Source: Candidatus Altimarinota bacterium
GTDB taxonomy: Bacteria; Patescibacteriota; Gracilibacteria; UBA4473
Length of the DNA stretch: 64,000 nucleotides
Reading direction: 5' to 3'
Assembly (NCBI GenBank): GCA_021734785.1
Contig: JAIPIF010000001.1
Location: 186,001 to 250,000, forward strand
A program made the position numbers and the translations under genes. Positions 8,359-15,975 of the stretch are shown one piece after another (position 1 is the first letter of the stretch; the number at the start of each line of letters is the position of its first letter). The notes beneath the pieces are model-generated. The model saw nothing but the letters and a program-made list of their open reading frames with translations. It was not told the origin of the DNA and did not search any database.

Positions 8359-9342
8359 ATGAAATCATTCGCCTCCCCTCTGTCCATCGGTTTTCTCTGT
8401 CTCAGTGTGGTTTTTTTTCCCGGCTGTGGCACCCCCGATCCGACCCTTGAGGACGCTATCGCCGAAAAACAAGCGGCGGTGGAGGCAATCTATCAAAAAA
8501 ATTTAGAGACGGCCTCTGCGCATTTGGAAACCGCCGAGCAAATGCTCGAATCCCTGGAAATGCCATCGGAGCAAGCACAATTGATGCTGGAGACAGCGGA
8601 AGTGTATCGTTTCAATCAGCAGTTCCCCGAAGCAAAAGACAAATTGATGCAGGCCATCGAACAATTTCAACTCCTCAAAAATACAGAAGGCGTTGGGGAT
8701 GCCTACAATATTTTGGGGATTATCGCCAAAGAACAGGGTGCGACAGATTTGGCACATTCTCATTACGATCATGCGATCGAACTCTATCAAGAAGCATCCT
8801 CCTCCAGTGTTTTCATCGCTCAAAACAACAAAGCGGACCTGCTCATTCAGCAAAAACAGTATGACGAAGCGCTCGATATCATTGATACAGCGCTCCAGGA
8901 ATCACGCGCACAAGAATTGCCGCTTCAGACAGCACTTCTCATGCTGACTCGAGGAGAAATTTTTGAAAAACAGGGAGACATGGAAATGGCACTCTTGCAC
9001 TATCAGGACAGTTGGGAGCTGATTGCCGAAAGTGACAATCAACGCATCAAATCACTGGTATTTCCCTTTCTCCGCCGAGCACACGAACGCTATAACTTTG
9101 TTTCCACGACAAGTGGAACCTGTGACGAAACCGTTTCCGTCCTGCAGGAGGGACAGTGTTTTTGCAAAGCGGGGTTTGGTCGCGATTGGTACGGCACGGA
9201 GTGTGTGGCCTTGCCCGAGCATGCGTACTTTGTTCACAGCAAAACCGACAGCTGGATGTGCCTCCCGGGATTTCATGAAGCGGAAGGGAGCTGTGTGCCA
9301 GATATCGCCTCGCCACCGCCCACGGCAGAGGAAGTGGAATAG
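8359..9342 (+). CDS. TPR-repeat lipoprotein
   Basis: The 327-residue protein starts with a signal peptide ending in a lipobox-like FFPGC (Cys about residue 23), so it should be lipid-anchored on the outer face of the cytoplasmic membrane. Residues 35-230 are helical tetratricopeptide-like repeats with the typical alanine/leucine/tyrosine spacing. The last 70 residues contain two short cysteine-containing segments (CDETVSVLQEGQCFCKAGFG and GSWMC-like stretches) that resemble small EGF-type loops. The partner is unknown; scaffolding of an envelope complex is a guess. Confidence 0.75.
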   Translation: MKSFASPLSIGFLCLSVVFFPGCGTPDPTLEDAIAEKQAAVEAIYQKNLETASAHLETAEQMLESLEMPSEQAQLMLETAEVYRFNQQFPEAKDKLMQAIEQFQLLKNTEGVGDAYNILGIIAKEQGATDLAHSHYDHAIELYQEASSSSVFIAQNNKADLLIQQKQYDEALDIIDTALQESRAQELPLQTALLMLTRGEIFEKQGDMEMALLHYQDSWELIAESDNQRIKSLVFPFLRRAHERYNFVSTTSGTCDETVSVLQEGQCFCKAGFGRDWYGTECVALPEHAYFVHSKTDSWMCLPGFHEAEGSCVPDIASPPPTAEEVE

Positions 9343-9356
9343 TTTTTTGTCCGTCG

Positions 9357-9384
9357 TTGACTTTTCTCCCCAAACCCGTACACT
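9357..9384 (+). promoter_or_regulatory. Promoter for the tRNA gene
   Basis: TTGACT (9357-9362), a 16-nt spacer and TACACT (9379-9384) lie about 65 bases before the tRNA. Confidence 0.55.
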
Positions 9385-9451
9385 GCGCCGCGCTTGCTCT
9401 TTTTCGTGTGCCCCGAAGCTTTGTCTGTGTGAGATGAAGGAGCCGCGACGA

Positions 9452-9525
9452 GGTCCCATAGTTCAGTGGAAGAACGCGGGTTTGCGGAACCCGAGACGCA
9501 AGTTCAATTCTTGCTGGGACCACCA
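9452..9525 (+). tRNA. tRNA with anticodon GCG, probably tRNA-Arg
   Basis: The cloverleaf folds cleanly: acceptor GGTCCCA with TGGGACC, D stem GTTC/GAAC with a short 7-nt loop, anticodon stem CGGGT/ACCCG, T stem GCAAG/CTTGC, discriminator A and encoded CCA (9523-9525). The seven-base anticodon loop TTGCGGA puts GCG at positions 34-36, which reads the arginine codon CGC. Most bacteria read CGN codons with an inosine-modified ACG anticodon, so GCG is unusual. The identity rests on my manual fold. Confidence 0.8.
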
Positions 9526-9564
9526 CCAAAAATAAGCTCATTTTTTCCAGAAACAGAAATGCTT

Positions 9565-9593
9565 TTGCCTTTTTGAACGGGCAATCGTATACT
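9565..9593 (+). promoter_or_regulatory. Promoter of the small lipoprotein gene
   Basis: TTGCCT (9565-9570), 17-nt spacer, TATACT (9588-9593); the ATG follows 11 bases later at 9605. Confidence 0.5.
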
Positions 9594-9604
9594 TTTCTAG
9601 AAAT

Positions 9605-9853
9605 ATGAAAAAGATTTTGGCAATTGCAATTGTAAGCGTCTTCCTTCTTGCTGGTTGTGGCAGTCAAACAAACCGACAGCGTTGGACAGACATTGAAAAA
9701 GACATCACTCCTGGCTGTGCAGTGTGGTTTGATGGGTGTAACAAATGTTTTGTCGAACACGGAAAAATTGGGCACTGCACGCTTCGAGATTGCCCAGGGG
9801 ATCCTGCTGACCAAAAGGAACCAACCTGTCTCGTAGACATGGAAGAGCTTTAG
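9605..9853 (+). CDS. Small cysteine-rich lipoprotein
   Basis: The 82-residue product has a textbook lipoprotein signal: MKKILAIAI then a hydrophobic core and LAGC, giving a mature N-terminal Cys at residue 18. The mature part is about 65 residues with five further cysteines (CAVWFDGCNKC, CTLRDC, C near the end), suggesting disulfide bonds outside the cell. I do not recognise a family, although the spacing recalls small secreted cysteine-knot-like domains. Its stop overlaps the end of the convergent tyrS gene by four bases. Confidence 0.75.
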   Translation: MKKILAIAIVSVFLLAGCGSQTNRQRWTDIEKDITPGCAVWFDGCNKCFVEHGKIGHCTLRDCPGDPADQKEPTCLVDMEEL

Positions 9854-11028
9854 TCTCGAACAATTTTCCCCCAGTTTCGCTTTCCACACTTGAGAATGTG
9901 TTTTCCTGATATCTGAATAAGTGCGTTTGGATCCGTTATTTTTTCTCCATCAATGGAGACCGCTCCCTGCTGAACCAGCCGACGGGCTTCTGAAGTGGAG
10001 GAACAAAATTGGCAGGTTTTGGCAATCAAATCAAGGACCCCAATTTCATCTGTTTTCACGGAAAACGTACACATCTCGTCTGGCACCTCTCGTTTTACAA
10101 ATTTCTGTACAAAGTCTTGTTCTGCCGCATCAGCAGACTTTTTATCATGCAGCCAAGTGACAATGTCTTTTGCCAGACGGACTTTTGCATCGCGGGGGTT
10201 TTTGGCAATCTGTTTTTTTATTTCCTCCAGATCCTCGTCGGTAAACATCTCGAAATATTTTTGCATTAACGCATCCGGGAGGGACATGACTTTCCCAAAA
10301 ATCTCTTTGGGCTCTTCATCGAGATAAATGGTGTTGCCCCAAGAGGTGGACATTTTGCGTCCGTCTGTGCCCTCGATCAGTTTCAATGTCATCACGTTTT
10401 GCGGCTCCTGACCGGCGGCTTTTTGGAGGGTTCGTCCAGCCAGCAGGTTAAACAGCTGATCCGTGCCTCCGATTTCTACATCAGCCCGGATCGCCACCGA
10501 GTCCTGTCCTTGCATCAGGGGGTACAAAAACTCATGGAGCGAAATCCGTTTTCCTGCTTTGAAACGATTGGAAAAATTTTCCCGATCGAGCATCTCTGCC
10601 ACCGAAAACTCCTGCGCGAGATCCGCAATTTCTGCAAAATTAAGTTTCCCCAGCCACTCAGAGTTGTACCGAACCTCACATTTGTCCACGTCCAGCACCC
10701 GCGCGATTTGGGGCAGGTAGGTTTTCATGTTTTCTTTGACCTTTTCCAGGGTGAGGCGTGGGCGCTCACTGTCTTTGTCACTGGCATCTCCCACAATTCC
10801 TGTGAAGTCGCCGATGATCAGCACAATTTGGTGTCCGGCTTCCTGAAACTGTTTCAGTTTCCGCAGCACCACCCCGCGTCCAATGTGCAGGCGAGACCCA
10901 GTGGGATCAATGCCGAGCTTGATCCGCAGTTTTTTGCCAGCTTTTAGTTTTTTCTCCAAATCTTCCCGGACGATTACGTCGACCGTGCCGCGAGAGAGAA
11001 TGTCGTCAATGATTTTTTGCTCGACCAT
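9850..11028 (-). CDS. tyrS: Tyrosyl-tRNA synthetase
   Basis: This 392-residue class I synthetase has the HIGH-type motif RLHIGRG near residue 50, the tyrosine-site region with GGTDQLFN, the KMSKS-type loop GRKMSTS, and a C-terminal S4 RNA-binding domain (EARRLVQQGAVSIDGEKI). It charges tRNA-Tyr. The layout (HIGR rather than HLGH, and the EIGGTDQ segment) fits the TyrZ-like bacterial group. The start at ATG 11028 gives MVEQKIIDD; upstream in-frame codons belong to the divergent promoter region. It shares that region with the PAP2-kinase gene. Confidence 0.95.
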   Translation of the reverse strand: MVEQKIIDDILSRGTVDVIVREDLEKKLKAGKKLRIKLGIDPTGSRLHIGRGVVLRKLKQFQEAGHQIVLIIGDFTGIVGDASDKDSERPRLTLEKVKENMKTYLPQIARVLDVDKCEVRYNSEWLGKLNFAEIADLAQEFSVAEMLDRENFSNRFKAGKRISLHEFLYPLMQGQDSVAIRADVEIGGTDQLFNLLAGRTLQKAAGQEPQNVMTLKLIEGTDGRKMSTSWGNTIYLDEEPKEIFGKVMSLPDALMQKYFEMFTDEDLEEIKKQIAKNPRDAKVRLAKDIVTWLHDKKSADAAEQDFVQKFVKREVPDEMCTFSVKTDEIGVLDLIAKTCQFCSSTSEARRLVQQGAVSIDGEKITDPNALIQISGKHILKCGKRNWGKIVRD

Positions 11029-11055
11029 TTTCCAAGAATTTGTACAATCGTGCGC

Positions 11056-12255
11056 GTGAGGATTGTGCCAAAAAGGAAAGCAGAAATCAATTTTCGACCC
11101 CTCAAACAGGAATTCTGGATGTGGGTCGGCGGGGGTGTGCTTCTTTTTTCTGTGGGAAAGATCCTGGATCAGTATATTTTTGATATTTTTCATTCTCTCC
11201 ACACGCCCGCCCTCGACGAGGCCGTCATTTTTCTGACCGAAACACTGGTGTGGTGGGTGCTGGTGGCATTTGCCATTGCTACGGCGTGGCGCCTCTGGAA
11301 AAATCCCGATCATCGTTCAAAACTCCTGCCTGCGTTTTTTGCTGTGGGAGCAGCGGCTATCCTTGCTCTCATTTTCAAAAGTATCTTCGAAGCGCCACGT
11401 CCTTACGAAATTACCTCGCTTGACCCGCTTGTTTCTGTCCGAACCCACAGTTTTCCCTCCTCTCACACGGCAGTGGTCTTCGCACTGATGATTCCCATGT
11501 TTCGTATTGCTCGTTGGCTCGGGGCAGGGTGGCTCTTTTTTGCCCTTTTGATTGGTCTGGCACGAATATACGAGCATGTGCATTTTCCCTCGGACATTGC
11601 TGGGGGAATTTTTGTTGGTGGCATTACCGGCGCTATTTTTTCCCATCCGACGACCGAGCAATATCTTCGAATTTTATGGCAGGAGCGGGAATTTCGACGA
11701 CAGAGTTTTCACTTTCTTGCCGGATTTCTCTCGGTTTTTGCACACTGGGCAGGATATCTGCGCTTGCGGGAGATTGCCGTTTTACTGCTGTTGGGACTGA
11801 TTGCGTCTTGGCTGGCAGCCAAAGGAAAATTTCCACTGGGAGCGCGGATGTGTCGCCTCTTTGACCGACCACGAGATTGTCAGTTTCCGGGGCGGGGCGC
11901 CTTTTATTTCCTTCTCGGAGTGGGGCTGTCCTTCTTTTTCTTTGACGTCAAAATTGCCTACGCTTCCATTTTGATTCTTTCCGTGGGGGACTCTTTCAAT
12001 CATCTCTTTGCCGGGCGAACACCACGACTGGTCAACTTTCCCTGGAATCGACGAAAAAACATGGTTGGGGTCTTGGTCGGCGTGGTGACAGGCACCTTTG
12101 CAGCACAATTTTTTGTGCCGGTGTGGGCGGCATTTCTCGCCTCTTCGATCGCGATCTTTCTCGAAACAATTCCGTTTCACTTTCGGCAGTTTTATGTCGA
12201 CGACAATCTCTTTGTTCCCCTTGTAGCAGGGGCCGTTATGTTTGTGCTGACGTGA
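11056..12255 (+). CDS. PAP2 phosphatase fused to a CTP-dependent polyprenol/lipid kinase
   Basis: One 399-residue membrane protein joins two domains. Residues 1-190 are a PAP2 (type 2 phosphatidic acid phosphatase) with all three motifs: K108-x6-RP (KSIFEAPRP), PSSH at 134-137 and R170-x5-H176-x3-D180. Residues 205-399 are a multi-span domain of the dolichol/phytol/diacylglycerol kinase family (SEC59/DGK1-like), with a GDSFNHLFAGR segment and the conserved VDDNL near 381-385. PAP2 would remove and the kinase add phosphate on a lipid such as undecaprenol. A TACAAT box at 11043-11048 seven bases before GTG 11056 favours that start; GTG 11065 and ATG 11119 are alternatives. Confidence 0.8.
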   Translation: MRIVPKRKAEINFRPLKQEFWMWVGGGVLLFSVGKILDQYIFDIFHSLHTPALDEAVIFLTETLVWWVLVAFAIATAWRLWKNPDHRSKLLPAFFAVGAAAILALIFKSIFEAPRPYEITSLDPLVSVRTHSFPSSHTAVVFALMIPMFRIARWLGAGWLFFALLIGLARIYEHVHFPSDIAGGIFVGGITGAIFSHPTTEQYLRILWQEREFRRQSFHFLAGFLSVFAHWAGYLRLREIAVLLLLGLIASWLAAKGKFPLGARMCRLFDRPRDCQFPGRGAFYFLLGVGLSFFFFDVKIAYASILILSVGDSFNHLFAGRTPRLVNFPWNRRKNMVGVLVGVVTGTFAAQFFVPVWAAFLASSIAIFLETIPFHFRQFYVDDNLFVPLVAGAVMFVLT

Positions 12256-12554
12256 GGAAACAGTGAAAAATTACAAATGACAAATGAGAAATGAGGGAGG
12301 GGTTAAAAAACTCAAAAGTTCAAAAGCTTAAAAGTTGAAAAGCGTAAAAGCTACAAAAGTGAATGACACCCTGCGACTCGGTTTGTCGGGATCTCGTTTG
12401 GAGAAAGTTGTGAAGTTATGAAGCAAGGAAGAAGGGAAAAATCAATTCTCAATTACAAATTACAAATGAGAAATAAGAGAAAAGAAAAAACGGAGACGCT
12501 TCACAACGAAAAAAGGTGGCAAAAAGAAAGCAGCTCAGTGGTCTTTTAAAATCC
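12256..12554. repeat. A-rich dispersed repeats in a gene-free 300-base gap
   Basis: No gene is visible. The gap holds two copies of a TTACAAATGACAAATGAG-like motif (12269-12296 and 12456-12476) and a run at 12312-12358 in which AAAAG recurs every 9-10 bases. Related motifs occur at 30391 and 34390. It separates the convergent PAP2-kinase gene and rpsH. Confidence 0.6.
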
Positions 12555-12932
12555 CTAGCTCACCTCACACAGCACTTCCCCACCGACATTCTGTTTGCGC
12601 GCCTCGTAGCCGGTCATCAGCCCTTTTGACGTGGAGACAATCGAAATGCCGTAGCCACTGAGGACTTTTCGGATTTTTTCTGCCGAGGTGTAGATCCGCT
12701 GGCCGCATTTTGACACGCGCTTGAGCGTCAGTTTTTTCTCTGGCAGTTCGAGGATGAGTACTTTGAATTTCCCCGATTCATCGACATGGACCGATTTCAA
12801 AAACTCATTTTTGAGCATGACTTTTGCCATCTCGTGTTTGAGTTTGGAGTAGGGGATTTCTGTGCGTTCACTTCGCGCAGTTTGCGCGTTGCGGATGCGA
12901 GTCAAGAAGTCAGCGATAGGATCAACACTCAT
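12555..12932 (-). CDS. rpsH: 30S ribosomal protein S8
   Basis: The 125-residue protein begins MSVDPIADFLTRIRNA, the classical S8 start, and ends with the conserved SGYGISIVSTSKGLMT and GGEVLCEVS segments. S8 binds 16S rRNA helix 21 and organises the central domain of the small subunit. It is the last gene of this ribosomal cluster; rplF, rplR, rpsE, rplO and secY, which usually follow, are not here. Confidence 0.97.
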   Translation of the reverse strand: MSVDPIADFLTRIRNAQTARSERTEIPYSKLKHEMAKVMLKNEFLKSVHVDESGKFKVLILELPEKKLTLKRVSKCGQRIYTSAEKIRKVLSGYGISIVSTSKGLMTGYEARKQNVGGEVLCEVS

Positions 12933-12935
12933 GGT

Positions 12936-13160
12936 TTACCAAGAAGATTTACGGACGCCCGGAATCTGGGCTTTTTCTGCGAGTTCACGAAAACAACATC
13001 GACAAATTCCAAAATCACGCATGTAACCACGGGGGCGTCCACAGAGGTTGCAGCGGTTGTACGCACGGGTAGCCAGATCGATCTTGCGTCCGTCTTTTTT
13101 GGCACGGAGATACCGATCCATGAATTTTTGAGATTTGTGAACGATTGCTTTTCGGGCCAT
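12936..13160 (-). CDS. rpsN: 30S ribosomal protein S14, zinc type
   Basis: A 74-residue S14 with the four-cysteine zinc site CNLC...CRCC near residues 37-56 and the conserved C-terminus [15 protein letters not shown]. It lies in the head of the 30S subunit. The zinc (C+) form is about 61 residues in most bacteria; the extra N-terminal residues [13 protein letters not shown] extend it slightly. It ends three bases before rpsH. Confidence 0.96.
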   Translation of the reverse strand: MARKAIVHKSQKFMDRYLRAKKDGRKIDLATRAYNRCNLCGRPRGYMRDFGICRCCFRELAEKAQIPGVRKSSW

Positions 13161-13169
13161 AAAGGAAAA

Positions 13170-13757
13170 TTAAGATTCTTTGTGTGCTTCTGGTTTCACC
13201 GGTTTTTTAAACGGAAACCCAAGGGATTCCAGAAGTTTGCGAGAATGCTCGATGTCGCTGGTCGAAGTAATGATCGATACCTGCATTCCATGAATTTTTC
13301 GAGAGTCTTCGGGTTTTTTCCCTTCGGGAAATGCCGTGTGATCTTTGAATCCCACAGAGCAGTTTCCGTCCTTGTCAAAACAGTTTCGTGCGACCCCTCG
13401 AAAGTCTCGCACACGGGGATAGGCGACATTGATGAGTTTGTGCAAAAAGTTGTAGGCCTCTTGATTGCGAAGCGTCACCGACAGGCCGATAGGCTGTCCT
13501 TCTCGCACCTTGAAGTTGGACACAGACATTTTTGATTTTCGCAAAACGGGTTTTTGCCCGGTAATGTTTGTGAGATTTTCCTCCACAAAAGAAAAATCTT
13601 TCGAATTTAGCTTTTGGAGATACGAACCCATCCCGACATTTACACAGATTTTTTGGATCTGTGGGATCTGCATAGGATTCTTGATTCCCAGCTCTTTTTG
13701 GAGTTTGGGACGAATATCCTTTCGGTAGCGTTCGTAGAGTTCAGAAGTGCGTTTCAT
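13170..13757 (-). CDS. rplE: 50S ribosomal protein L5
   Basis: The 195-residue protein contains the L5 hallmarks ICVNVGMGSYL, the TGQKPVLRKSKMSVSNFKVREG block and LINVAYPRVRDFRG. L5 binds 5S rRNA in the central protuberance. The length is slightly more than usual (about 180), from a charged C-terminal tail ending KPEAHKES. It overlaps the end of rplX by four bases, consistent with translational coupling. Confidence 0.97.
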   Translation of the reverse strand: MKRTSELYERYRKDIRPKLQKELGIKNPMQIPQIQKICVNVGMGSYLQKLNSKDFSFVEENLTNITGQKPVLRKSKMSVSNFKVREGQPIGLSVTLRNQEAYNFLHKLINVAYPRVRDFRGVARNCFDKDGNCSVGFKDHTAFPEGKKPEDSRKIHGMQVSIITSTSDIEHSRKLLESLGFPFKKPVKPEAHKES

Positions 13758-14113
13758 TTTTTGTCAGCATCAGGTTTTTTGGCGGCTTTTTTCGCCGTTT
13801 TTTTCCCAGAGACAATGGGTTCACCGGATTTTTTGGTGATCCGTGTCTTGGTAGTTCCCTCGAGTTTATAGCCCACCCGAGAGGGCTTGTTGGTCTTGGC
13901 ATCCACTACGGCGACATTGGAGGCATGGATCGGTGCATAAAATTCAACACGTTCTCCGGGGTTTCCATCGCGGCCTTTGACGTGCTTGATGCGTTTATTG
14001 GCTCCCTCGATGATGACCTGATTGGTTTTATGCAGGACGCGCGTAATGGTTCCCGACTTCCCTCGGTCTTTTCCGGTCAGTACTACCACGGGATCGTTTA
14101 CTTTGAGTTTCAT
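13754..14113 (-). CDS. rplX: 50S ribosomal protein L24
   Basis: Starting at ATG 14113, the 119-residue protein has the KOW motif (VVVLTGKDRGKSGTITRV) at the N-terminus, then the canonical VIIEGANKRIKHVK stretch. L24 starts 50S assembly. The last 20 residues form a lysine/alanine-rich tail (KKTAKKAAKKPDADKK) like the tails seen on S10 and L22 in this window. A TTG two codons upstream is a less likely start. Confidence 0.96.
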   Translation of the reverse strand: MKLKVNDPVVVLTGKDRGKSGTITRVLHKTNQVIIEGANKRIKHVKGRDGNPGERVEFYAPIHASNVAVVDAKTNKPSRVGYKLEGTTKTRITKKSGEPIVSGKKTAKKAAKKPDADKK

Positions 14114-14115
14114 GA

Positions 14116-14484
14116 TCAAAGGACTTCAGGGGCCAGGGAAATGATTTTTTGAAAGCCCTTGGCGCGGAGTTCGCGAGCAATGGGGCCAAAGACACGCGTG
14201 CCCTTGGGGAGTTTTTCATCATTTACGATCACGACAGCGTTTTCATCAAATCGGAGGACCGATCCATCTGGACGTCGGATGGGAGATTTTTGTCGGACGA
14301 TAACTGCCTTTTGGATGGATCGTTTTTTGACGACTCCCTTGGGCGCGGCTTCCTTGACACTGACGGTGATCACATCGCCTACCTGCGCATACCGCTGTTT
14401 GGATCCGCCCAGCACCTTGATGCAGCAGACCTTTTTTGCGCCGGTATTATCAGCGACGTTGAGCCAGGACATATTCTGAATCAT
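14116..14484 (-). CDS. rplN: 50S ribosomal protein L14
   Basis: The 122-residue protein starts [19 protein letters not shown], the standard L14 beginning, and has the conserved [17 protein letters not shown] and [13 protein letters not shown] segments. It contacts 23S rRNA and the bridge to the small subunit. ATG 14484 overlaps the stop of rpsQ by four bases; a longer in-frame extension reads through rpsQ and is rejected. Confidence 0.97.
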   Translation of the reverse strand: MIQNMSWLNVADNTGAKKVCCIKVLGGSKQRYAQVGDVITVSVKEAAPKGVVKKRSIQKAVIVRQKSPIRRPDGSVLRFDENAVVIVNDEKLPKGTRVFGPIARELRAKGFQKIISLAPEVL

Positions 14485-14726
14485 GTGGAGGAAGCGGAAG
14501 TTACGGTTTCGGTAAGTTTCCAGTGTTTTTTCCTTGAGATTGGTCGGCACTGTTGGATGACGACCTTGTCTCCTACTTTTGCAACCCCTTTTTCATCATG
14601 AGCCAAGAAATAGGCATTGGTAGGGTACATTTTTTTGTACTTGGGATGCGGCTGGTATTCGATCACTTCGACCTTGATCGTCTTGTCTCCAGAAATTTTG
14701 GCGACGGTTCCTTTTTTGGTGATCAT
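14481..14726 (-). CDS. rpsQ: 30S ribosomal protein S17
   Basis: This 81-residue S17 has [18 protein letters not shown] at the start and [19 protein letters not shown] in the middle, both typical. It binds the lower part of 16S rRNA. Its start overlaps the rpmC stop by four bases and its stop overlaps the rplN start, so the three are probably coupled. Confidence 0.96.
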   Translation of the reverse strand: MITKKGTVAKISGDKTIKVEVIEYQPHPKYKKMYPTNAYFLAHDEKGVAKVGDKVVIQQCRPISRKKHWKLTETVTSASST

Positions 14727-14935
14727 TTTTGAGCAGTTTTAGCGGCGATAAACTGCTCGTCACGGAGCAGGGTTTTTATCTGAGCTACGAGCAAACGGAG
14801 TTTCTTGATCTGCGCGGTATTTTGATTTTGCCCGGTTCGCACGTGAAATCGAACGCGTGCCAATTCGCGCTCTGTCTTCTTCAGTTTTTCCTGAAGTTGG
14901 ACAAGCGTCATCTGGCGGAGTTCTTGGATTTTCAT
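14723..14935 (-). CDS. rpmC: 50S ribosomal protein L29
   Basis: A 70-residue, all-helical protein starting [18 protein letters not shown], the L29 pattern. It lies near the exit tunnel of the large subunit. Its start codon overlaps the stop of rplP by one base (TAATG arrangement). Confidence 0.95.
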   Translation of the reverse strand: MKIQELRQMTLVQLQEKLKKTERELARVRFHVRTGQNQNTAQIKKLRLLVAQIKTLLRDEQFIAAKTAQK

Positions 14936-15351
14936 TACAGATCAGGCGTTATAACTTTACAACGAACGGGAAGCTTGTAGGTAGCGAGCTTGAGCGCTCG
15001 GCGCATGGCTTCGGTTTCAGCGCCTCCCATTTCAAACAGAATTTTGCCCGGTTTGACCTGGACAACCCATTTGTCAGGAGCGCCTTTTCCTGATCCCATG
15101 GGAACTTCCGCTCCTTTGGCTGTCAGGATTTTGTCGGGGAAGACCCGAATCCAGACCTTTCCCCCGCGTTTGACCGCACGAGTGATCACTCGACGGGCGG
15201 CTTCGATCTGACGTGCAGAGATTTCTCCTGCATCCAGCGACTTGATCGCAATGCGTCCAAATGCGATTTCTCCACCGCGCGTCGCTACTCCCTTGGATTG
15301 GGAGCGCAGACGAAATTCTTTTCGGTGTTTGACGCGTTTCGGTTGAAGCAT
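14935..15351 (-). CDS. rplP: 50S ribosomal protein L16
   Basis: The 138-residue protein shows the L16 features [14 protein letters not shown], the [27 protein letters not shown]-type core and KLPVRCKVI at the end. L16 helps position tRNA in the A site. In almost all bacteria rplP follows rpsC directly; here 3.4 kb of other genes intervene, and rplP has its own strong promoter 21 bases upstream. Confidence 0.97.
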   Translation of the reverse strand: MLQPKRVKHRKEFRLRSQSKGVATRGGEIAFGRIAIKSLDAGEISARQIEAARRVITRAVKRGGKVWIRVFPDKILTAKGAEVPMGSGKGAPDKWVVQVKPGKILFEMGGAETEAMRRALKLATYKLPVRCKVITPDL

Positions 15352-15372
15352 TCTGTACGAAAAAGCCGTCGG

Positions 15373-15400
15373 ATTCTAAGCAGAAAAAAAAAAGTGTCAA
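15373..15400 (-). promoter_or_regulatory. Promoter of the rplP-rpsH ribosomal half-operon
   Basis: On the minus strand TTGACA (15400-15395), a 16-nt spacer and TAGAAT (15378-15373) form a near-consensus sigma-70 promoter, 21 bases before the rplP ATG. It follows directly after the terminator of the inserted block. Confidence 0.8.
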
Positions 15401-15436
15401 GGTTTTTTTGGGGATTCCAAAAGGGAAAAAAGAAAG

Positions 15437-15466
15437 TCCCCGACTGATTTTTGTGCCAGTCGGGGA
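15437..15466 (-). terminator. Terminator closing the inserted block
   Basis: TCCCCGACTG and CAGTCGGGGA are perfect 10-bp arms with a 10-nt loop. On the minus strand a T-rich tract follows, so transcription of the gene ending at 15483 should stop before rplP. Confidence 0.85.
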
Positions 15467-15482
15467 TGTGGATCGTTGTTTT

Positions 15483-15848
15483 TTACGCCGTGCACAGTTT
15501 GCGCAGCGCTTCTGCTTTTTTTGGGTCCCAGATTTGCGTTTGGATTCGTCTGCCGTTTTTCTTGCCAACGAGAAAGACTTTGAAACTCCCGAGCCGTCTT
15601 CCCCACAGGTTTCTGTCGATGTTTAATCCCACAAAAAAGCAGGATTGTTTCTTCGATTTTCCCAAAACTTTTTGCATTTTGGGCGTGATGGGAATAACTC
15701 TTTGAAATTCATAATTTAGTTTTTCCCGAAGTGGCACTCTGGCTTCGTGATGTTTTGCCACTGCACTGAATCGGTTTTCTGTGATCATTGGTTCATTTTT
15801 CATAATTTCTGAACTTAAATTTATACTTGTGTTAGCTGTTTCCGCCAT
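15483..15848 (-). CDS. Hypothetical basic protein in the ribosomal cluster
   Basis: I do not recognise this protein. From ATG 15848 it has 121 residues, basic and without signal peptide or membrane span; the C-terminal 90 residues (from FSAVAKHHEARV through NIDRNLWGRRLG to the WDPKKAEALRKL end) look well folded, mixing strands and a final helix. The start is uncertain: ATG 15803 is another option. A promoter (TTGACA-17-TAAAAG) lies about 95 bases upstream and a strong terminator follows, so it is a one-gene unit between the SLH gene and rplP. Function unknown. Confidence 0.55.
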   Translation of the reverse strand: MAETANTSINLSSEIMKNEPMITENRFSAVAKHHEARVPLREKLNYEFQRVIPITPKMQKVLGKSKKQSCFFVGLNIDRNLWGRRLGSFKVFLVGKKNGRRIQTQIWDPKKAEALRKLCTA

Positions 15849-15944
15849 TTCGCAAACAGCAAAAACAGCCAACACGAGAGCTCCAAAACAACGATGCCGA
15901 GAAGAACGTCATCTCTTTTCTCGTGGAAAAGAAACGAACGAGCA

Positions 15945-15973
15945 CTTTTAGGAAAGATTTTTGCTTTTGTCAA
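15945..15973 (-). promoter_or_regulatory. Promoter of the basic hypothetical gene
   Basis: On the minus strand TTGACA (15973-15968), 17-nt spacer, TAAAAG (15950-15945), just after the SLH gene stop codon. Confidence 0.6.
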
Positions 15974-15975
15974 CC

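Noticed and set aside
12311-12360. CRISPR-like periodic array
   Set aside because: The AAAAG period is only 9-10 bases with no true repeat-spacer units.
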